A stretch of DNA of 64,000 bases from Combretum micranthum (lineage: Eukaryota; Streptophyta; Magnoliopsida; Myrtales; Combretaceae): the NCBI GenBank assembly GCA_024138025.1, contig JAMXBD010001097.1, forward strand, positions 186,001 through 250,000, in the 5' to 3' direction. Shown here in pieces: positions 11,238 to 23,159 of this stretch (positions within the stretch are counted from its first letter, which is position 1; each line of letters starts with the position of its first letter). The position numbers and the translations under genes are program-made. Below the pieces are notes generated by a model, which was given only the letters and a program-made list of their open reading frames with translations, searched no databases and was not told the origin of the DNA.

Positions 11238-14200
11238 CATAAACCCCGAAAATTTTCTACAGTAGTACACAACTCCAAAGTAGAATGTATGAACTAGTTA
11301 ATGGATTTAGATTCTAATTAAAGTTTAAGAATAGCTCAATACCTAGAATTGGGTTAGATAAAGGATTTAGAATTCGAATAAAGAAATTCTTTAACCCTAG
11401 TTGATACCAAAAACAAGATTTCGTATCTTGAACTAATAATTCAAGATATGATTAAAAGAAAATCTAAAATTTAAACCCGAAACTTGTATTACAAATAGAT
11501 TTAAACAAAAATATACGAATATAGAAGTTAAATGACTGTTTTTGATCTCAACAATGATTCGATATTAGTACAATGAGTAGTAATGAGCTTAGACTTAAAC
11601 TTAAACCCTAAATTCAAGATCCCTAGATAGCATTAATAACTACTAATAAGATTTCATGACAGGTATCCAAACTAAAGATATATATATAGTTTAGTTTCCG
11701 TATAAAGTACAATACTAAGTAAACAATTATTTACGCTTATAGACGGAAAACGATGACCCAAAGATAAACCGTTAGGATTATAAATACACAACGAAAACAT
11801 AAACTATTGAATAACTCAAAATCTGAAGTCCAAATAAATAATCAAATCGCACTATTGTTCTAATTCAAGTTTTCTCAAACTATTAAAGCTTGAAATAAAA
11901 ATTGACCTATGAGCTTAAGAAATCTTAATCGCGGGAGATAAAATTATACAATTAATTAACTATGTATATATAAAACCTAAATTTGTATTATTTGATAATC
12001 TAAGTGTTTTGTATAATCCTATAAACATATTTTTGTATAAAAACTCGTAAATCTTAGCTAATTTGTACCCGTATAACTTGCTAAATTATCCTAAAATTAA
12101 ATTAAGATAATTAACTAATATATATATATATATATGCTTTTGGTGGAGAAGTTTCAGCTGAGTGCATGGAGGATAAAAGAGAGCCGAAATTGAGCATAAT
12201 GCACCCCAAAAAGTCTACAAAAATCAACCATACAACCAACAAAATATTGCCAAATAAGCCTCTCATGTATGACAATGAAAATAACAGATCAAACACAGCT
12301 AAATGTAAGGGAAATTTGAAGCAAATTCGGGGGAAAACGCAGCCGAGGTCCTCTTCTCCTTCTTCTATATATATATATATATATATATGTATTCAATGCC
12401 CATAATGAGGAAACAAACAATCCTCTTTACTTCCTAAACTTTCCAGAACGAAATTTCTCCCAAATAACAACCAAAACGAACTGAAAATAGAAAACAAAGC
12501 GATCAAATCACCCAAGTTCGAATCCAAAGAAAAATAATACGAAAAACCCTTGGATACGAGTTCAAAGGTAAGTTGATGAAGTTCAAATGATTTTCTTTCA
12601 AAATCTAAGCATTAGAACTGACTTATGATAATCATAGGAACGTAATAAACACAAACACAAGCTTCGAATTCCATCGGATGGGCTCAAACGAGGTAAAAAT
12701 CTGAAATCCTAGTTTTATTTCCATAAGATCGAGATCTAAGTATATATGTTTGTAGACGTGTTAAGAATTGTTTTATGTCCTTATATAAGTTATATAAACA
12801 CTTACAAATGGATTAAGCATGTCTTTAACGTGGGAAATTTAACAAAGTTGAATCGGATCATCAAGGAAGATGATGAACAGTACTAACACTGTCTCAAAGC
12901 CGGCAGTGTAATCGCTCAACGCCGGCGGCTTACAAGGATAGGCCGGCGGTTAGAGACGGCTTACACTGAATAGAGGCTATGTAAAATTATTTTCACGTAA
13001 AGATGAATGTAAGCGGCTACTGGAGATTTACGCCGACGGCGTAGGACCAGCGTACGTTTGAAAGCGACAGCTTTCAAAGCCGGTGCACCCAATATGAAAT
13101 AATTTTCAAAATCAAGTCTACACCGGCACCTGGGTTTCAAGACTGGCGGCTTTGAGCCAGCGTACACCTATGAATCTTCTACGAAAGCTTGTTTTGAAAC
13201 AAACAGAATATATATATATATATATGTATATGCAATACACCTACTGAATATATATTATATGTATATAATAATATAAGATTTATTAAATAGATAAGTAAAT
13301 ACAAATATTTAGAATACTTTGATTAATACCTAATAATTCTTAAAACCCTAGAATTAATGAAAAATATTAAGTGTTAATAAAAGTTAGTAATAGTCGAATA
13401 TTTGTTTTAAATAGATAAAATAGGTAAGAATGGAAATTGAAATAAGCTAAATTCTTGAGTTATGTGACTTCTAATAACAAAATAATTATACGAGATAAAA
13501 TAGGAGAAACACGACAACACTAAGTAATAATAAATAAAGATAATTTTCTATATTGAGATTAGTGTAGAATAACATAAAATTAGTAATAGTCACTACCAAA
13601 ACTTGATAAAAATCGAATTTAGGACACTAGTCACATAGGAATTTTAGTTATATAATTTATATTGATGAATACTTTATTCATCTTTAGGTGACTTTGATAC
13701 ACTAGAGGATCTACCAGCTGATTATTACGACTGAGTCAGTATGAGAAGGTGAGTAATTCAGTCATATTGTACTGTTTGTACTTGTAAGTAGTTGAATATG
13801 TAATGCAAAGACAATCAAACGAATATTTGTTGGAAGTATGATATGATCTGATTGTTTGATTGTTAAAATATCCTTACAAAAGTGATAACGCAATGATTTG
13901 TTGCTGTGAAATAGTATAATGATGATTGTGTGTAATGTATGATCACCGTGAAATTGAATAAAAACTATTGACTTAAGATAATAATCTAATCATGCATTGC
14001 ACGAATTGCATTATTGCATATTTATTGGGATGACAGCCTGCTACGTATTAATATTTTGGTTCTCTGTTTATGCTTGGTTGTTCTAATGTGTTAGTTCTTC
14101 CAAGGTATTCTTTGTTCTGTCAGTTCTACGGGAACTAAGTGGCATCGAAGAACGTCGCCCGTAGTATCGCTTTGAAATGATTAATACTTAGGGAGTTTCT

Positions 14201-14849
14201 AAGGTGAATGCAGGAGATGGTCAGTTTAATTGATTATATTCAAAGTGATAACCCTAAAACGAGAAATCGTTGATTCTCCTGTAAACTTAGTCTCTCCTGG
14301 ACAGGTGAGTCATGGAGTAATGGTTCTTCAACCCTTAAAAAGAGGGCGTAAATCTTTTTTCTGTTTGGATTCTAGTTCATCCAAGCTTGTATCTGTGCAT
14401 ATGGTTGAGTGTTTGCATTACATATGATTTGCTAATAACTTGTGTGGTGTATGGTATGTCTGGTTATTCACTGAGTTGTGGTTCGCTCATACTCTAACAG
14501 TCTTTTCAGGTTTACTTTACGACCATGTTAGTCACTTCCAGGAATATGGCTCCGGTAAGAGCTTAGAAGCTGGGAGTCTACGGTTATATTTTGGTTTAAT
14601 GGTTATGTACTATTAGAACAGATTATCTAGTTGTGTACTACAGTAAGACTACTTGGTTTGTAATAAGTCTGTAATATTTTAAGATAAAATTTATTTACCA
14701 GTTTATTTCTTTCATGTATTTGTCATTTCTTATCAAGCAACTAAAAAGATCCTATTGTTTTGAAAACCTGTCATTCTCTGAAAGTAATCTAGTGATAGTA
14801 TTCAAGTGTGGCTTGTTTACTACTATTAGGGTACCCTTGGGGCGTGACA
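11238..14849 (+). repeat. Element A 5' LTR, 3.6 kb
   Basis: Runs from CATAAACCCCG to GGGGCGTGACA and pairs with 24600-26288 plus 31806-33719. The 5' copy starts CA where the 3' copy has TG; the two changes are T-to-C and G-to-A. A TA-rich stretch near 12366-12390, followed by AACAAACAATCCTC, is a plausible TATA box and transcript start. AAGGTAAGTT at 12565-12574 is a consensus splice donor kept in both LTRs. A GC-rich motif cluster lies at 12893-13165. Confidence 0.92.
12893..13165. repeat. GC-rich CGCCGGCG-like motif cluster in LTR
   Basis: Within otherwise AT-rich LTR DNA, short words such as AAAGCCGGCAGTG, ACGCCGGCGGC, GGCCGGCGG, CGCCGACGGCG and ACACCGGCAC recur at 20-60 base spacing. The same block is in the 3' LTR, split by the solo LTR at 26289-31800. 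A similar cluster occurs in the LTRs of element C. Many words are self-complementary. Function is unknown. Confidence 0.7.
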
Positions 14850-14858
14850 GAATTTAGT

Positions 14859-14870
14859 TGGTATCAGAGC
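14859..14870 (+). other. Element A primer-binding site (Met tRNA)
   Basis: TGGTATCAGAGC lies nine bases after the 5' LTR and is complementary to the 3' end of initiator-methionine tRNA, the common primer of plant chromoviruses. Confidence 0.85.
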
Positions 14871-15083
14871 ATGGTTGCTAGTATAAGAAAGATAAATATG
14901 TGAAAGAATTGCATTTAGTGAATATAGTAAGTTTTTGCACCTTGTAAAAATAGTGAGGTAGTTGTGGGTAGAGTTATACTACATAATTAGGAGTAAAACA
15001 TGTGTGATTATTATTAATCATGCAAATTTTGTTGTGTTCAAACTAATCTTACTACATGTCATATTAGATGGGAGATTTTTAGT

Positions 15084-15929
15084 ATGCAGGAGGAGGAGAC
15101 ATTGACAGACTACACGCACAGATTACGAGTCCTGGTAGAGGACTTGTATTTATGTGGGATCACTAAAACTTTAGAAGAGATCCTCAGCACCTGGAAGAGA
15201 AGGTTACTGCCTTTGTTTACAGGTTGGTTATTTCTGATGGAGCGGGCTTTTCTAGATAATGGATCAGCTATAGAGACGCTCTATCGATTTGAGAGCTTGA
15301 TAGTTCAGAAAGGAGGAGGCTTGGAGATTGATAATATAGCATTCATAGTCTCATCCAGATCTGTAAGACCAGATCCTTCAGATTTTAGAGTCTAGGTATC
15401 TATTGGGAGAGGAGCAGTTTATGCTCATGATGTCAGACGCGATCATACTCGGGTGAGAGGTGATGCAGCTTATGATGATGACTTGATGCTTGCACAGGTT
15501 AGCGGATGCAGCCATTCCAGACGCATTTTGATGAGGAAACCACCTATTATACCTGAGATAGCAAATGAGTTCCAGCGACCTACTTCTGTACAGGATAGAG
15601 TTATACAGGAGTCAGTTCAGACTACTATTCATACAAGAAGTATAACAACTAAGCTGCTGGATGAAAAAGAAGGTAAGAGACGAAGGATTGAGGTAGAAAA
15701 GTATGTCTCTGAATTTAATTATGCTAGATGGATTGGATCAGCATGTGGAGGATGGATTGAGAGAGATATACCACCTATTTCTGAGAGTGAGCTGAGGCCT
15801 GCACCCAGAGGTATTAGGATGATGGATACAGATTTGACTTTAGCACCTCCAGGAGATAGAGACACGATGATTGAGATTGGTGATAGTAGTTCAGAGGGAG
15901 AGGATGATTACCCTCATTTAGGTCCTTAG
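15084..15929 (+). pseudogene. Extra ORF upstream of gag in element A, one in-frame stop
   Basis: From ATG 15084 to TAG at 15927 there is a single frame of about 281 codons, broken only by a TAG at 15393. That stop would be one C-to-T change away from CAG. I do not recognise the product. The first 90 residues are helix-like and charged (LTDYTHRLRVLVEDLYLCG, then TLYRFESLIVQK). The middle is basic (KEGKRRRIEVEKY) and the last 30 residues are acidic (IGDSSSEGEDDYPHLGP). No zinc knuckle, membrane segment or catalytic motif is seen. It lies between the primer-binding site and gag in the same orientation. Element C has only about 0.28 kb there and no such ORF. It could be a duplicated, diverged gag-like domain or an accessory protein; both are inference. 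Confidence 0.6.
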
Positions 15930-16259
15930 GAGAAGGGCAAGGGTCGTCTTTATCCTAGTCCTTGAGTTTGATTTAGTATTACATGATAATGATGTATTAT
16001 CTACTTATGATGACATGGTAGTATGATATCGATAAACTTTTGATGATATGCATATGATACATAGGGAGATGCATATGTATCTTTTGATGACTATAAAAAC
16101 TAGGTATAGTGTTAGTGCCATTTTTTATGTGTACATAATGCACTAACCACGAGACGTTCATATGTATTTTGGTTATGTATATATATATGAATGACTTTGA
16201 TGTCTTTTGGTGAAGATGGATTATGATCTAATCTACATAACCTGTTTAATGTTAATAGA
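15930..16259 (+). other. Non-coding leader between extra ORF and gag
   Basis: No ORF. AT-rich and rich in GATGATATG-like text. TTTAATGTTAATAG ends two bases before the gag ATG at 16260 and resembles a weak splice acceptor. Confidence 0.4.
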
Positions 16260-17641
16260 ATGCCAAGAGGAAGAAATAAAAGTAGAAATGCCAGGATTTC
16301 TAGAGATCCACCAATAAATGCTCCTGCAACATCCCAAAACCGAATAGAGGATGTTTTACAAAGTCTTCAACAACAAAATGTTTTGATTTTGCAAGCCTTG
16401 CAAAATATTCAAGCAACAAACGTAGCACCACCTGCTAGGGTACCAGCAATGCCTCCATCAATTCTCAGAAGAAATGAAAGGCATACTCCACCGGTTCAAT
16501 TTCAAGAAAATGGACCAGTGAACCCAAATGAATCTGCTGCAGAGGTGCAAGGGCCGCCTCGATATGAGCAAGAATTGCCACCACCACCACCTTTACGTCC
16601 TCAGAGGAATTTAATGCCAGAATTCATTAAATGCATTAGATATTTTGAAGGACTACCGGGAAAGCCAGAAGAAGCTAAAGACTGGCTAGCTCAAATTGAA
16701 CGATCCCTTAATGTTTTCCAAGTACCTGAAGCTTTGAAAGTATCATATGACTTATTTATTAACATTGAGAGCAAGAATATGGTGGAATTCAAAACAAAGA
16801 AGTTTGTCACAACCGATTACTTGGGAAGTATTCAAACAAGAATTTTTGAAGGAATATTTTCCAAGCAGTCTAAAATCAAAATATAGCACTGACCTGATGA
16901 ATTTGACACAAGGAATTAAGACCATTGATGAGTATGAACATGAGTTTAATCGGTTGTTACAGTTTGCCCCAGATGCTTATCGGGACAGTGATAAGCTTAA
17001 GAGACAGACTTTCATAGCTAGATTAGAGCCTCATTTTCAAAGAAGACTTGCTGAATTTGAAGTTGATAACTTTGCAGCTATGATAGAAAAAGCTCTAATT
17101 ATTGAACGAGCAAGGAAGTATGAAATTGAGAGGTATAAGAAGAAAGGAACTATGTTTGGAAAGAGAATGTATAATAGTTCTATGGTAAGTTTTGTGCCTA
17201 AGAAGGTTAAATTCTTCAAACCTTTCAATGTGAACAAAGGAAGATAAATTGGGAAGAATAATGTTACATGTTGGAAATGTAAAGGTCCTCATTATCCAAG
17301 TGATTGTCCACGATGGCAACACAAATGTTATTATTGTGCAGAAAGTGGGCATATGGCAAATAATTGTCCAAAAAGGAAAAATGCAACTTGTTATGTATGT
17401 AACAAAGTTGGGCACATAGCAACTAACTGTCCATAGAAAGCGAGTACAATAGCTTGATCTTCACAACCTAAAGGAATGATTGGAGTCTTAAGATCGCAAA
17501 ATAGAAATGCCAATAAAGCCAATACGACGGCTAGAGTCTTTGCTATGTATGGAAATCCTGTTGAGAATGTGGAGATGGAGGAGGAAGATGAAGAAAATAT
17601 TTGGGAAGAAGTTGATCCTAAAGAATATAGACTCATTGCAG
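16260..17641 (+). pseudogene. Element A gag, frameshifted
   Basis: ATG 16260 starts a chromovirus Gag. It has a basic start (MPRGRNKSRNARISRD), a proline-rich linker, then the retrotransposon gag domain. The frame shifts near 16740-16790, and the domain continues in another frame with ITWEVFKQEFLKEYFP and IDEYEHEFNRLLQFAP to about 17100. Three zinc knuckles follow at about 17274-17430: CWKCKGPHYPSDC, CYYCAESGHMANNC and CYVCNKVGHIATNC. In-frame stops at 17245, near 17434 and near 17455 each fit a C-to-T change. The protein would assemble virus-like particles and bind RNA. An acidic stretch (EEEDEENIWEEVD) leads into the candidate intron at 17642. Confidence 0.85.
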
Positions 17642-17768
17642 GTATGTAATTACATAATTGTTTATCTAAAGTTATTAGACACAATCACAAATAAATGAGT
17701 AATAGAAGCCCTTATGAAATGAAAATAACATGAATTTAATAATTGATACATATAATCAATTCAAGCAG
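17642..17768 (+). other. Candidate spliceosomal intron between gag and protease
   Basis: The upstream exon ends CAG and the segment begins GTATGT, a consensus plant donor. It ends TTCAAGCAG before GGAATCAG. The segment is 127 bases and AT-rich like a plant intron. It contains an in-frame TAA at 17647, five bases after its start. Removing it keeps the frame from the gag tail into the protease and its DTGATHSFI active site; leaving it in ends translation right after gag. So splicing could switch between Gag and Gag-Pol products. Element C runs from gag to protease without such a segment. An accidental insertion with intron-like ends is the main alternative. Confidence 0.6.
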
Positions 17769-19727
17769 GGAATCAGACTGTGTATGCTTTGTTTGATACG
17801 GGAGCAACACATTCTTTCATAAATATTGGATTAGCAAGGCGTATAAGATTACCAACTGAAAGCATGAGTAAAAAAATTGAGAGTTACTACGCCAACTGGA
17901 GATGTAGTGGTAACACAGGAAATGATAAAGAATTGTCCACTAAAGATTAAAAATCAAGAATCAATTGCCGATTTAATTCTGATAGAGATGCAAAAATATG
18001 ATATTATTTAGGGTATGATTTGGTTAACTGCTGTAAAAGCAAAAGTTAATTGCCATCTCAAAATGGTATCCTTTGTCAATAGTCAAGGAGAAAGAAAGGA
18101 GTATAGGGGTGAAATACTTAAAGGAATCGGAAATAGGATAACAGCAATTGAAGTAGAAAATGAAGAAGATATGGAGTCTAACGGATGTATTCTTGGAACA
18201 ACTGAGGGTGAATCCAAAGTATTGGATATTCATACTATCAGAACAGTGTGTGAATACCCAAATGCATTTCCAGACGAATTACCGGGATTACCCCCACATA
18301 GAGAAGTGGAATTTTCAATTGATTTGGTACCTGGAACAGAACTAGTATCAAAACCTCCGTATCGTATGGTACCTGTGGAATTAAAAGAATTGAAGATGCA
18401 ATTACAAGAATTGCTGGATAAAGGATTTATCAGACCTAGTGTTTCGCCTTGGGGAGCACTAGTATTGTTTGTAAAGAAGAAAGATGGTTCAATGAGACTC
18501 TGTATTGATTATAGGGAGTTAAACAGAGTAACTATCAAGAACAAATATCCTTTACTTAGAATTGATGATCTTTTTGATCAGTTGAGAGGAGCAAAGGTAT
18601 TTTCTCGAATTGATTTAAAGTCGGGATATCATCAAATCCGAATTAAGGCAGAGGATGTACCAAAGACTGCATTCCGAACTAGGTATGGTCATTATGAATT
18701 TTTGGTCATGCCATTTGGACTAACCAATGTGCCTACAGTTTTCATGGATCTGATGAATCGTATCTTTAGACCTTTGTTGGATATCTGTGTGATTGTTTTC
18801 ATAGATGATATACTTGTATATTCATCCAATGAAGAACAACATGATGAGAACTTGAGAAGAGTATTACAGATATTGAAAAACAATAAGCTATATGCTAAAT
18901 TGTCTAAATGTGAATTTTGGCCTAGAAGTATATCATTCCTTGGACATATCGTTTTTGGAGAAGGAATATCGGTTGATCCCGCAAAAGTTAAAGCTATGGT
19001 GGAATGGAAAAGACCTGAAACTGTTACTGAAGTTAGGAGTTTCTTGGGATTGGCAGGATATTATCGGAAATTTGTGAAAGATTTTTCAAAGATTGCAAGA
19101 CCTCTGACACAATTGACCAAAAAGAATGAAAATTTTGAGTGGAATGATCAACGTGAACAAAGTTTCCAAGAACTGAAAGAGACGATAATATCGGCACCAA
19201 TCTTGATTCTTCCCGATGATAAGGATTTATATACTGGCTACAGTGATGCATCCAGAAATGGTTTAGGATGTGTGTTAATGCAAAATGGAAAAGTAATAGC
19301 ATATGCTTCTAGACAATTAAAACCGCATGAGATGAATTACCCCACTCATGATCTAGAATTAGCTGCTATTGTTTTTGCACTTAAGATTTGGCATCATTAT
19401 TTGTATGGACAGAAATGTGAAATATATACGGATTACAAAAGTTTGAAGTATATATTTACACAAAAAGAGTTGAACATGAGACAAAGACGATGGTTGGAAT
19501 TGATTAAAGATTATGACCTTACCATTAATTACCATCCTGGTAAAGTGAATGCTGTGGCTAATGCATTGAGCCAAAAGAGTTATGGAGAAGTGACCTCAAT
19601 ATTGACGGAACAGAAAGAACTTATCAAGGAATTTAAAAGATTAAACTTGGAATTTTCAATGCAAGGTTTGGAAACTGAATTAGGAAACCTGATTTTGGAA
19701 CTGACTTTGCTTCAAAGGATTAAGGAA
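17769..19727 (+). pseudogene. Element A protease, RT and RNase H (5' part of pol)
   Basis: The protease has DTGATHSFI near 17793-17820; the frame then shifts near 17875 and a TAG follows near 18009. From 18015 a long open frame carries the [46 protein letters not shown] near 18797-18829, and [12 protein letters not shown]. RNase H follows with [24 protein letters not shown] and [10 protein letters not shown]. The last motif reads ANALSQKS where chromoviruses usually have ADALSRK, so an active-site Asp has become Asn, a G-to-A change. The frame is cut at 19727 by the solo LTR. The enzyme would copy element RNA into DNA. Confidence 0.9.
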
Positions 19728-22700
19728 TGTAAACCCCGGTATCCTCAGTGGCTAGGAAAACCCCGAGAGGTGAAAGCGAAACCCTAATCCGGTCTAGTTT
19801 GAGTCCAGTGAGAGGAGCCTAGGAACCCTAAATCCGACTTTCCTTCGGTTTCATAATAAAATAAATATTATAAAGTAAATGAAATTGAATTATTGTTCCA
19901 AAGTACATTTCAAACCTTTGAAAGTTTTAAATTCGGAAATTTTTTAATTCCGGGCCTTCCCGAGCCCAATTACGGAAAAGTGTGCCCCGGGCTACGGATT
20001 CAGAAAAATGTTACGGAATATTCATTAGAATTGTAATTTTATAAGGATTCCAAAAGTATCAATTTTATAATTTTCCGAGTTATAAATATTACAGTTATAG
20101 CTTTTCCCGTGTTTTCGGTACAACCGGTAAAGTAGATGTCTTGTCTACTATTCACAAGTATAACCTACACTACACACTACCCATACCCTATTCTTACATC
20201 CTTACAACTACTCATTTCAATTTTCTTTTCCAAGAAATTTTATCTCTTAATTAATTATCACATTTATTACATTTTAATTTACTAAATTACAAAATTTCAA
20301 TTTTTTTCAAAACAAACACACCACACACACATGAATGGCCGGCGCAACCCCCCCCCCCCCCCCCCCTCGTTTCCCTATTCATTTAATTATTTTTACTCCA
20401 TTTTGTATAGCTAAACCCTAATTTACTTCTTATATATACATATTATTCTCTCTCTCTTCATTCTTCTTGTTTTAATTTTTGAAAAAAGAGAAAAACTCTC
20501 TCCTTCTTCCCCTTTAGTGCCGTGAGTTTGCCCCTCCCCATCCTCACATTCCAACTTTGTTTCTTCTTCTTTCCCTTCAAGACTCCTTTGGTATGTATTT
20601 AGGCTTTGTTCATCCTAAATCTTGTTATGGCAAGATCATTCTTGTGTGTTTTCTCATCTAAATCCAATGAGCATGAGCAAGGGACATGAAAACACTACTA
20701 CAGAATCTCAAGAAGTGGATCTAGCCTTTGAATGAGTTTTTGTTTGGAATATCCACTTGTCATGCATGTAAAGTAGAGATCATGCATATATATTGTTGTT
20801 CATGCCATGAGATCCATGATTCATGCATTATATTTAGTAGATCTAAGGTTTAGACATCCACAACGTCATGTACATGTATGATCATAGAACTATTTTTATC
20901 TCCATGCATTGATGATCATAAAAGTGTAATCTTGATCATGTATAGAGGTGGTAGATAGTGGATCTTTGCATATAGGAAGCAAGAACATTGAAAAGGGAAG
21001 GACTTTGTCAAATATGAAATGTTGAAAATTCGGATGAAATGGAAACCCTACTTCAAAAACCCCCAAAATCATTTTTAAACTCATGTTTCATAAGAAAAAT
21101 GAAGGGTATGTATAATAGGTATATTGAAGGAATGATTTTTATAAACTTAGGTGAGTTTAGGCATGATAGAAACATAAAAATAAGGAGTAAAGTTAGAATG
21201 GAAAATATTGAAATGTGGATGAGTAGTCAAATTCGTAACTTGGGTTCATGCCCACAAGAACACTTAGTATTTAATTCTAAATTGGATGTTTTATAAGCTA
21301 AATGAAGTCCTTAGATAATATATACATTGGAGCTTCACATTTTAATGCATTAGACAAGTTTTTCCTTAAGAAAAATGCAAGAAAATGAAATTTGGAAAAT
21401 TCGGATTTTTACAAAAAGCTTGTTTAAAAGCATGTTTACCAAATGAAAAATGTGGATTTTTGTGCATGAATGAAGGCCATGACTATTATAGACTTTGAGA
21501 ACTTATTTTTAGATAGATAACAAGTGGATTACAAGATTAAAAGTCAAAGAAACCCTAAGGAGTATAATGTGGAAAGAATAGCTTCTTAAGAATTAACCTT
21601 TATGGAATTTTCTAACACTTAGGAATTCATAAGAGTTTATTATCACAAAATCATCATGACTATGCATATATTAAGTTCATTACATTGCATTCATGTTAGT
21701 AATTCATTCCTATACCATTCACGCATGAATCGTCAACTAGGAACATTTCTTATCAAAAGCAAAACAAATTGTTGGAATTGGAGAAAGTGTGGAACAGATC
21801 TGATCCTACTGTTCCGTGACTTTAATATTTCCAAAACTTGGATTTAATATTAGAAATAGATAGATCTTTCTAAGTAGATAGAGATCGATATAAAATTTGC
21901 AAAATTCCGAGTTAAAATGACCAAGTTATGGCTGTTTTAAGTCGGAACTTCCACAAATAGCGAGAAATCCGAATTCATCTAGTCTAGATGTATAGTTTGA
22001 TTTAGTTACATGATGAGAATCTCATTAGGATTATTCTTGTTTGGTAGGTGATCCCGAGCAGGACGACACCGTACCTCCTGATTACTACTATTAGAAAGAC
22101 CGGCGTCCAATGGCCGAGTGAGTTTTACTTCCACTCTCAATTAATGAATGTGATTGTAATATAGTGGCACTAGTGGTGTAGGCAAAGATAAAAGAAATTG
22201 TATATGCATGATGGGGTATATGGGAGTTATATATGTTGTTTACTGTTGATATGTGAAATGGAGCTTAAGGAATATCGAAACCGGGTGTTAAGCTATTGAC
22301 TGATTAGCTAGTATCTTATGATGAATGTCTGCGAATACTTGTTGGTCACTTAAAAGAATTGAATTAATGAATATTCGGTTTCAAATGTAAATTGAATCCA
22401 TTCATATCACGATGGGGTTGGAGCATTCGCATTGGTTGGTTTTTCGTGATCCATAAAACGAATATGTTGGTTAATCGTGATCCATAAAACGAATTTTGTT
22501 GGTTAATCGTGATCCATAAAACGAAATGTTGTTATTTGACCATGAGCTTAAATGGCATCGTACCGCAGGATTCGTTAATCTGCTAACCCGGGATGCAGGG
22601 CGCAAGTCCATCCACATATGATTTCCAGATGGTCATATGTTTGTTGATCACATTTGTTTGATGCATACACTTGCTTGAATAATCACTTGCTTGAATGAAT

Positions 22701-23159
22701 TATAATTAATTATGTTACGGAAGTTATTACTCACTAAGCTAGTTAGCTTATGCCCCCATAGTTTTTATCTTTTGCAGCACGAGTTTATATGGCTTAAGCC
22801 AAGGCAAGCCACAACACAGGTACCGGAGATAGAAGTTTCCCATAGAAGTTTAATCCATTCCTTTTGTATCGACTTCCCTTGGAAACTAAGGACTCTGGAT
22901 GACTGTAATGGACTTGTTATTCTTTTGCGGGGGAATGCCCCTTAGATTTTGTAAACTATAATTATACGTTTTGATTTATTATCTATGGCTAATGAATGCC
23001 ACATTAAACTGTTTAACTCCATTTGTTGAAGTATTCTATTGTCGTAAAGGAACGCTTTACATCTACTTAAGACTCCCGAAGGGCCAAGGTAGGGAACTCG
23101 AGAGTCTTACTTAGTATGTGGCGGGCTGTTACGTTTAGGATATCCTACGGGGCATGACA
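19728..23159 (+). mobile_element. Solo LTR inserted in element A pol, 3.4 kb
   Basis: Begins TGTAAACCCCGG and ends CGGGGCATGACA. The 5-base target duplication AGGAA lies at 19723-19727 and 23160-23164. There is no internal region, primer-binding site or coding sequence, so it is best read as a solo LTR left by recombination between the two LTRs of a Tekay-type element. It includes a C run at about 20350-20366, a microsatellite-like CTCTCT patch near 20450, and three tandem copies of about 36 bases containing CGTGATCCATAAAACGAA at about 22445-22525. Terminal bases resemble the LTRs of element A, but most of the body differs. Confidence 0.87.

Noticed and set aside
14230..14427. 65-codon frame conserved at 33099-33296
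   Set aside because: Again an LTR duplicate, short, without recognisable content.
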